NCBI RefSeq assembly: GCF_001905465.1
Contig: NZ_LISX01000013.1
Location: forward strand, 33,309-97,308
Origin: Kitasatospora sp. CB01950
GTDB lineage: Bacteria; Actinomycetota; Actinomycetes; Streptomycetales; Streptomycetaceae
Length of the DNA stretch: 64,000 nucleotides
Direction of reading: 5' to 3'
In this document: in pieces, positions 58,888-64,000 of the stretch
How positions within the stretch are numbered: position 1 is the first letter of the stretch
Layout: each line of letters starts with the position of its first letter
Position numbers and translations under genes: made by a program
Notes under the pieces: model-generated
What the model saw: only the letters and a program-made list of their open reading frames with translations
Database searches by the model: none
Told to the model about the DNA's origin: nothing

Positions 58888-60588
58888 CTAGCTGAACCGG
58901 AACAGCGCGGTGTGCAGGGTGCCGTCGTTCAGGCCGAGGGTGAACAGTCGGCAGCTGCCGGCGTAGGACCGATCGGTCTTCCAGACGTAGCTGTACGTGT
59001 CGGCGGCCCGGTCGTACCGCAGCCCGCCGTCCGTGGCGGCGGTGGGCACGGGCGGGCCGAGCGGTGCGCCGGTGGTGCAGTCGACGCGGGTGGCGGTCGG
59101 GTGGTCGCGGGAGACGACGTCCGGGCCGCGGTCGCCGCCCAGGCCGAACTTGATCGGGACCGCCCGGCCGGCGTTCATCCGGTTGACGGCGGGCGGGTCG
59201 GCGACCGGCGGCCGGAAGCCGCTGAACGGATACGCGTAGGTGTACCGGCCGGCGGTGCCGACGGGGCTGGTGCCCGCCGGGGTGGTCACCGTGACGTTCA
59301 CCGCCCCGCCGGGCCGTGCGGGGGCGGTCGCCCTGAGGGTGGAGTCGTTGACGACGGTGACGCCGGTCGCCGGCGTGTCGCCGAACATGACCGCCCTGGC
59401 GCCGGCCAGGTGGGCGCCGACGACCGTGACGCTGTTGCCGCCGGCGTCGGGCCCGTGGCCGGCCCGAACCCCGGTCACGGTGGGCGCGACGGTGGCGACG
59501 GCCAGGCCGTACGGGGAGCTGCCGGTGTCGACCGTACGGGTGACGTTGCGGGTGGCGGTGTCGATCACGGACAGGGTGCCCGCGCGGCTGTTGGCCACGT
59601 ACGCGGCGCCACCGGCCGGGTCGACCAGCACGCCGACGGGGGTGGCGCCGACCGCGACCGTGTCGCTGACGCCGCCGGTCCCGGTGTCGATCACCGAGAC
59701 GGTGTCCTCGTTCTGGTTCGCCACGTAGGCGTGGGCGCCGTCCGGGGTGATCGACACGCCCCCGGGCCCGGCCCCGACGGGGACGACGCCGGTGACCGTA
59801 TTACTGGCGGTCTCGATCACCGAGACGTTGTCGCCGGCGAAGTTCGCGACGTACACCCGGCCGCCGTCGGGCGAGACCGCCACGGCGGCGGGCATCCGGG
59901 CCCGGCTGTCGACGATCGTCTCGGTCAGGCTGTTGGTGGCGGTGTCGATCACCGAGACCGAGCCGCCGATGAGGTTCGCCACGTACGCGTGCGCCCCGTC
60001 GGGGGCCACGGCGATGCCGAACGGCTGGCTGCCGACCGCCACGGTCGTGGTGACCGTCCGGGTCGCGGTGTCGATGACGTCGACGCCGCCGGCCCGCGCG
60101 CTGACGTAGTGCCCGACGTACGCGTGCGTCCCGTCCGGGGAGAACGAGACCGGTCCGGGCAGCCGGCCGACCGCGATCGTCGAGCCGACCGTGCCGGTGG
60201 CAGTGTCGATCACGGACACCGTGCCGCTGCCGTTGTTGACGACGTACGCCTCGCTGCCGTCCGGGGAGACCGCCACCGCCTGCGGGTACGTGCCGACCGG
60301 AATGGTCGCGACGGCCGAGGCGGTCGACGGGTCGTAGGCGGTGACCGAGTTCGCGCGCGAGTTGGCGATGTAGACCAGCCGGTGCGCGGAGGCCCTGCCG
60401 GGTGAGGGAGCCTCGCCGACCTCGCCGGCCGCGTGCGCCGACGACACGGGCACGACCACGCCGAGGGCTCCGAGCGCGCCGGCCACCGAGACGGCCACCG
60501 AGACGGCCACCGAGACGACCGACGCCCGGTGCCGCAGCCTTCGAAGACGGCCCGGCGAGCCGGCCCGTCCGCTGGGGAGCGCTGTCAT
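58888..60588 (-). CDS. secreted YVTN beta-propeller protein with IPT/TIG and PxKF domains
   Basis: The 566-residue secreted protein has a signal peptide (VAVSVAVSVAGALGALGVVV, Ala-rich cleavage near residue 55). About seven YVTN repeats follow (VAVSPDGSEAYVVNNGSGTV, SVIDTATGTVGSTIAVG and similar), forming a propeller. Residues 375-460 are an IPT/TIG domain (VRAGHGPDAGGNSVTVVGAH). The end is a PxKF domain (VNRMNAGRAVPIKFGLGGDR). Such proteins sit on the cell surface, probably binding partners; no enzyme activity seen. ATG at 60588 after GGTGGAG. Confidence 0.9.
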   Translation of the reverse strand: MTALPSGRAGSPGRLRRLRHRASVVSVAVSVAVSVAGALGALGVVVPVSSAHAAGEVGEAPSPGRASAHRLVYIANSRANSVTAYDPSTASAVATIPVGTYPQAVAVSPDGSEAYVVNNGSGTVSVIDTATGTVGSTIAVGRLPGPVSFSPDGTHAYVGHYVSARAGGVDVIDTATRTVTTTVAVGSQPFGIAVAPDGAHAYVANLIGGSVSVIDTATNSLTETIVDSRARMPAAVAVSPDGGRVYVANFAGDNVSVIETASNTVTGVVPVGAGPGGVSITPDGAHAYVANQNEDTVSVIDTGTGGVSDTVAVGATPVGVLVDPAGGAAYVANSRAGTLSVIDTATRNVTRTVDTGSSPYGLAVATVAPTVTGVRAGHGPDAGGNSVTVVGAHLAGARAVMFGDTPATGVTVVNDSTLRATAPARPGGAVNVTVTTPAGTSPVGTAGRYTYAYPFSGFRPPVADPPAVNRMNAGRAVPIKFGLGGDRGPDVVSRDHPTATRVDCTTGAPLGPPVPTAATDGGLRYDRAADTYSYVWKTDRSYAGSCRLFTLGLNDGTLHTALFRFS

Positions 60589-60851
60589 GTGACTCCACCT
60601 CTCTGTCCGGCGCACCGATCGGGGATCCGCCCGGCGAAGCGCCGCGGGGGTTGTGGGGGTGCAGGGGGGAGCCCTCGGGAGAAGCCTGGCGCACCGGGGC
60701 GGGCCGCACCAGGGCGCGTGGCCCGGCTCAACTGGCCTTTTGTGAGCCGGTATTGACGATTCCTCGGCACTTCTTCCACTGCGCCGGCCGGGGGCTGCGC
60801 GGTGGCCGAGTACCCTTATTCCATAGAATTGCCGAGAAAGGGGTCGCAGCC

Positions 60852-61532
60852 ATGGCGGACCGGGCCGCGAAGACCGAGCTCTACGAGGCGTTCGCCGCCA
60901 CCGGCAAAGCCCTCTCCAGCGGCAAACGACTCGAACTGCTCGACCTGCTGGCCCAGGGCGAACGCACCGTCGACGCGCTCGCCAGAGCCGCCGGACTCAA
61001 CCTCACCACCGCCTCCGCGCACCTCCAGACCCTCAAGCAGACCGGACTGGTCGCCACCCGCCGCGAGGGCGTCCGCATCCACTACCGCCTCGCCGGCGAG
61101 GACGTCGCCCAACTCCTCGACCTGCTGCGCCGCGTCGCCGAACGCCACCAGGCCGCCGTCGCCCCCGCCCGGACCGCCTACCTCGGCCCCGAAGCCCCCG
61201 ACGAGCCCGACGCCGTCACCCGCGAGGACCTGCTGACCCGGATCGCCGACGGCCGCGCCGTCGCCCTCGACGTCCGCCCCGCCGAGGAGTACGCCGCCGG
61301 ACACATCCCCGGCGCACTCTCCATCCCCGTCGAGGAACTCGCCGAACGGATCGGCGAACTCCCCGAGGACGCCGAGGTCGTCGTCTACTGCCGCGGCGCA
61401 TACTGCGCCCTCGCCTACGACGCCGTCCGGCTGCTCACCGCGCGAGGGCGGCGGGCGATCCGGCTGGACGACGGGATGCTGGAGTGGCGGCTCGCGGACC
61501 TGCCCGTGGACGCGGGCGGGGCGGCGGCCTGA
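60852..61532 (+). CDS. ArsR-type regulator fused to a rhodanese domain
   Basis: A 226-residue fusion. Residues 15-95 are an ArsR winged helix (SGKRLELLDLLAQGERTVDA, LNLTTASAHLQTLKQTGLVA) without the usual Cys metal site. Residues 120-220 are a rhodanese domain (DGRAVALDVRPAEEYAAGHI, PGALSIPVEELAERIGEL, VVVYCRGAYCALAYDA) with the catalytic Cys180 and a second Cys185. These fusions occur in many actinobacteria and proteobacteria, and may sense sulfane sulfur, with the rhodanese cysteine taking a persulfide that alters DNA binding; this is inferred. ATG at 60852 with GAAAGG. Its target genes are unknown. Confidence 0.92.
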   Translation: MADRAAKTELYEAFAATGKALSSGKRLELLDLLAQGERTVDALARAAGLNLTTASAHLQTLKQTGLVATRREGVRIHYRLAGEDVAQLLDLLRRVAERHQAAVAPARTAYLGPEAPDEPDAVTREDLLTRIADGRAVALDVRPAEEYAAGHIPGALSIPVEELAERIGELPEDAEVVVYCRGAYCALAYDAVRLLTARGRRAIRLDDGMLEWRLADLPVDAGGAAA

Positions 61533-61886
61533 CTGCCCGCGTGTGCAGCCGGTGGCGATGATGTGAAGGCCCCGTGGGGTGGCGGTGGGCCTTCCGGGTC
61601 CGGGGCCGGTGGGGCCGCTGGGGCACTTCGTCGGCGGAGCACCGTTGCAGATCAAGGCCTGTGGAGCTCGGGTGGGCGATCCGGGCCGGTGCGGGTCAAC
61701 TGCACGACGGTGGAGGTGTGGTGACAAGCTTTTGCGACGTTGGTGGGCAGCATGGCTTGGCAATGATTCCGGCCCTATGATGCAGGGACCAAAATTGGAC
61801 CCGCCGCCGTCGGAACCGACCCGGGGGTCCCGAACTCACGGGGTCAGCAGTGCGAGCGGCCCCGGTGGTCCGAGTCGGGGGCGGGC
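61533..61886 (+). other. intergenic region before the type VII module
   Basis: The 354 bases contain no gene. A TATGAT -10-like hexamer lies at 61776-61781, about 105 bases before the WXG100 start, but no good -35 at normal spacing. A relatively AT-rich patch (61715-61785) fits a promoter region. Confidence 0.5.
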
Positions 61887-62270
61887 ATGTCTCAGCAGAT
61901 CGTGGTCGATTCGCAGAACCTACGGGCCGAGGGCCGGAACATGGCCGCCGTCGGGCAGGACTTCCTCTCCGCCCTCGGCACCCTCTCCGGCCGACTCGAA
62001 GCCCTCGAACAGGGCGACACGCCGCCCTGGGGCGACGACGACCTCGGCGAGAAGTTCGGCATCGTCTACGAGGGCCTGCGCGACGGCATGAAGGAGTCGA
62101 TGGAGTCCCTCGGCACCCGGATCGGCGAGATCGGCGACAAGTTGCAGAACATGGCCGCCAGTCACGAGTCCAACGAGGCCGACACCGAGGACACCCTCCA
62201 CACCATGGAGGCCCGCGCGGACGAACTCGGCGGCGGGATCCAGTCGTTGCAGCGGCCGCGGGTCTACTGA
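61887..62270 (+). CDS. WXG100-family type VII secretion protein
   Basis: The 127-residue protein is an ESAT-6-like helical hairpin: an N-terminal helix (SQNLRAEGRNMAAVGQDFLS), the turn at PPWGDDDLGEKFGIVYEGL with Trp48-Gly49 as the WXG-like motif, and a second helix to residue 115. It is a predicted secreted partner or chaperone of the following toxin-like protein. No signal peptide, as is typical. ATG at 61887. The toxin-like gene begins about 214 bases downstream. Confidence 0.9.
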   Translation: MSQQIVVDSQNLRAEGRNMAAVGQDFLSALGTLSGRLEALEQGDTPPWGDDDLGEKFGIVYEGLRDGMKESMESLGTRIGEIGDKLQNMAASHESNEADTEDTLHTMEARADELGGGIQSLQRPRVY

Positions 62271-62285
62271 CGGGTTTTTGGGCGC

Positions 62286-62357
62286 CGGGCTTCCGGGCTT
62301 CCGGGCTTCCGGGCTTCCGGGCTTCCGGTTTTCGGGCCCCGGGCCCCGGGCCCCGGG
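62286..62357. repeat. 8-base and 7-base tandem repeats between WXG100 and toxin genes
   Basis: CGGGCTTC repeats five times exactly (62286-62325) with a decayed sixth, and GGGCCCC repeats three times at 62334-62354. This may act as a terminator or slippage-prone spacer after the WXG100 gene. Confidence 0.85.
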
Positions 62358-62483
62358 GGCCGGCGAGGTCGGCCCTTTCCCTGTGCCGTCGGGGTGAATT
62401 GACGGTCTGTTGATCTGTCCGCTTGTTGGTCCGTTTGTTGGTCCGTTTGTTCGTTTCCCGTGAGGCGCAGGGGGTTTGGCGAA

Positions 62484-64000
<1,517 letters not shown>

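Noticed and set aside
58829..58891. 20-codon frame MKSGQGPGGGYGPPPGPGLG
   Set aside because: No ribosome-binding site beyond GGGGA, low complexity, and its stop overlaps the end of the convergent propeller gene. Probably chance or a leftover gene start.
61757..61781. Possible -35 TTGGCA with -10 TATGAT before WXG100
   Set aside because: Spacing is only 13 bases, too short for a normal housekeeping promoter; only the -10-like element was kept as a note.
62286..62357. CRISPR-like array
   Set aside because: Units are 8 and 7 bases with no spacers; simple tandem repeats only. No CRISPR array was seen anywhere in the window.

Overview
The window is very GC-rich DNA with short intergenic gaps, GTG and TTG starts alongside ATG, strong third-position G/C and gene families typical of Streptomycetaceae (trypco2/trypsin-STAND proteins, HtaA proteins with an LAxTG sorting motif, DtxR-type iron boxes, a SCO2583/SCO2584-like N-terminus, DUF6624, DUF6228). 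It most likely comes from a Streptomyces chromosome or a close relative such as Kitasatospora. No rRNA, tRNA, CRISPR array or complete insertion sequence was seen. I count about 57 apparently intact genes, two genes cut by the window edges, and at least eight gene relics.

Region 0-33 kb is a patchwork of accessory genes. It holds small enzymes, divergent regulator/target pairs with readable operators (TetR/DUF4345, TetR/methyltransferase, HxlR/NmrA-like, MerR/hydrolase) and many broken genes: an ISL3 transposase relic, an aldo-keto reductase and a helix-turn-helix regulator fused head to head, a sigma-factor C-terminus, MarR and NmrA remnants, a kinase/RNA-ligase pair fused by deletion, and an aldo-keto reductase tail. 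Within it, at 21.9-27.0 kb, lies an intact two-gene module: a trypco2 protein followed 4 bases later by a 1569-residue trypsin-like protease / STAND NTPase / TPR protein. A 44-base imperfect direct repeat (40/44 identical) flanks the module. It has the layout of NTP-dependent biological conflict systems and is the best candidate for an unusual system here. A 116-base element with perfect 25-base inverted ends and a 3-base target duplication sits at 15.42 kb.

Region 33-44 kb holds MFS/DeoR, a Tat-exported PhoD phosphatase, TetR/thioesterase, a cis-prenyltransferase divergent from a PadR-like/methyltransferase fusion, a secreted serine hydrolase and a beta-propeller protein.

Region 44-53 kb is a heme-iron acquisition locus. 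A heme oxygenase has its own iron box. Two two-domain HtaA surface proteins diverge from an HmuTUV heme importer, and a second iron box sits between them. In the inferred model, HtaA proteins capture heme at the wall and pass it to HmuT, HmuUV import it, and heme oxygenase releases the iron, all under DmdR/DtxR control.

Region 53-64 kb holds a TetR/FAD monooxygenase pair with two operators, an ABC ATPase/permease pair, a secreted YVTN beta-propeller protein, an ArsR-rhodanese fusion, and finally a WXG100 protein followed by a large type VII-type polymorphic toxin-like protein whose C-terminus lies beyond the window.
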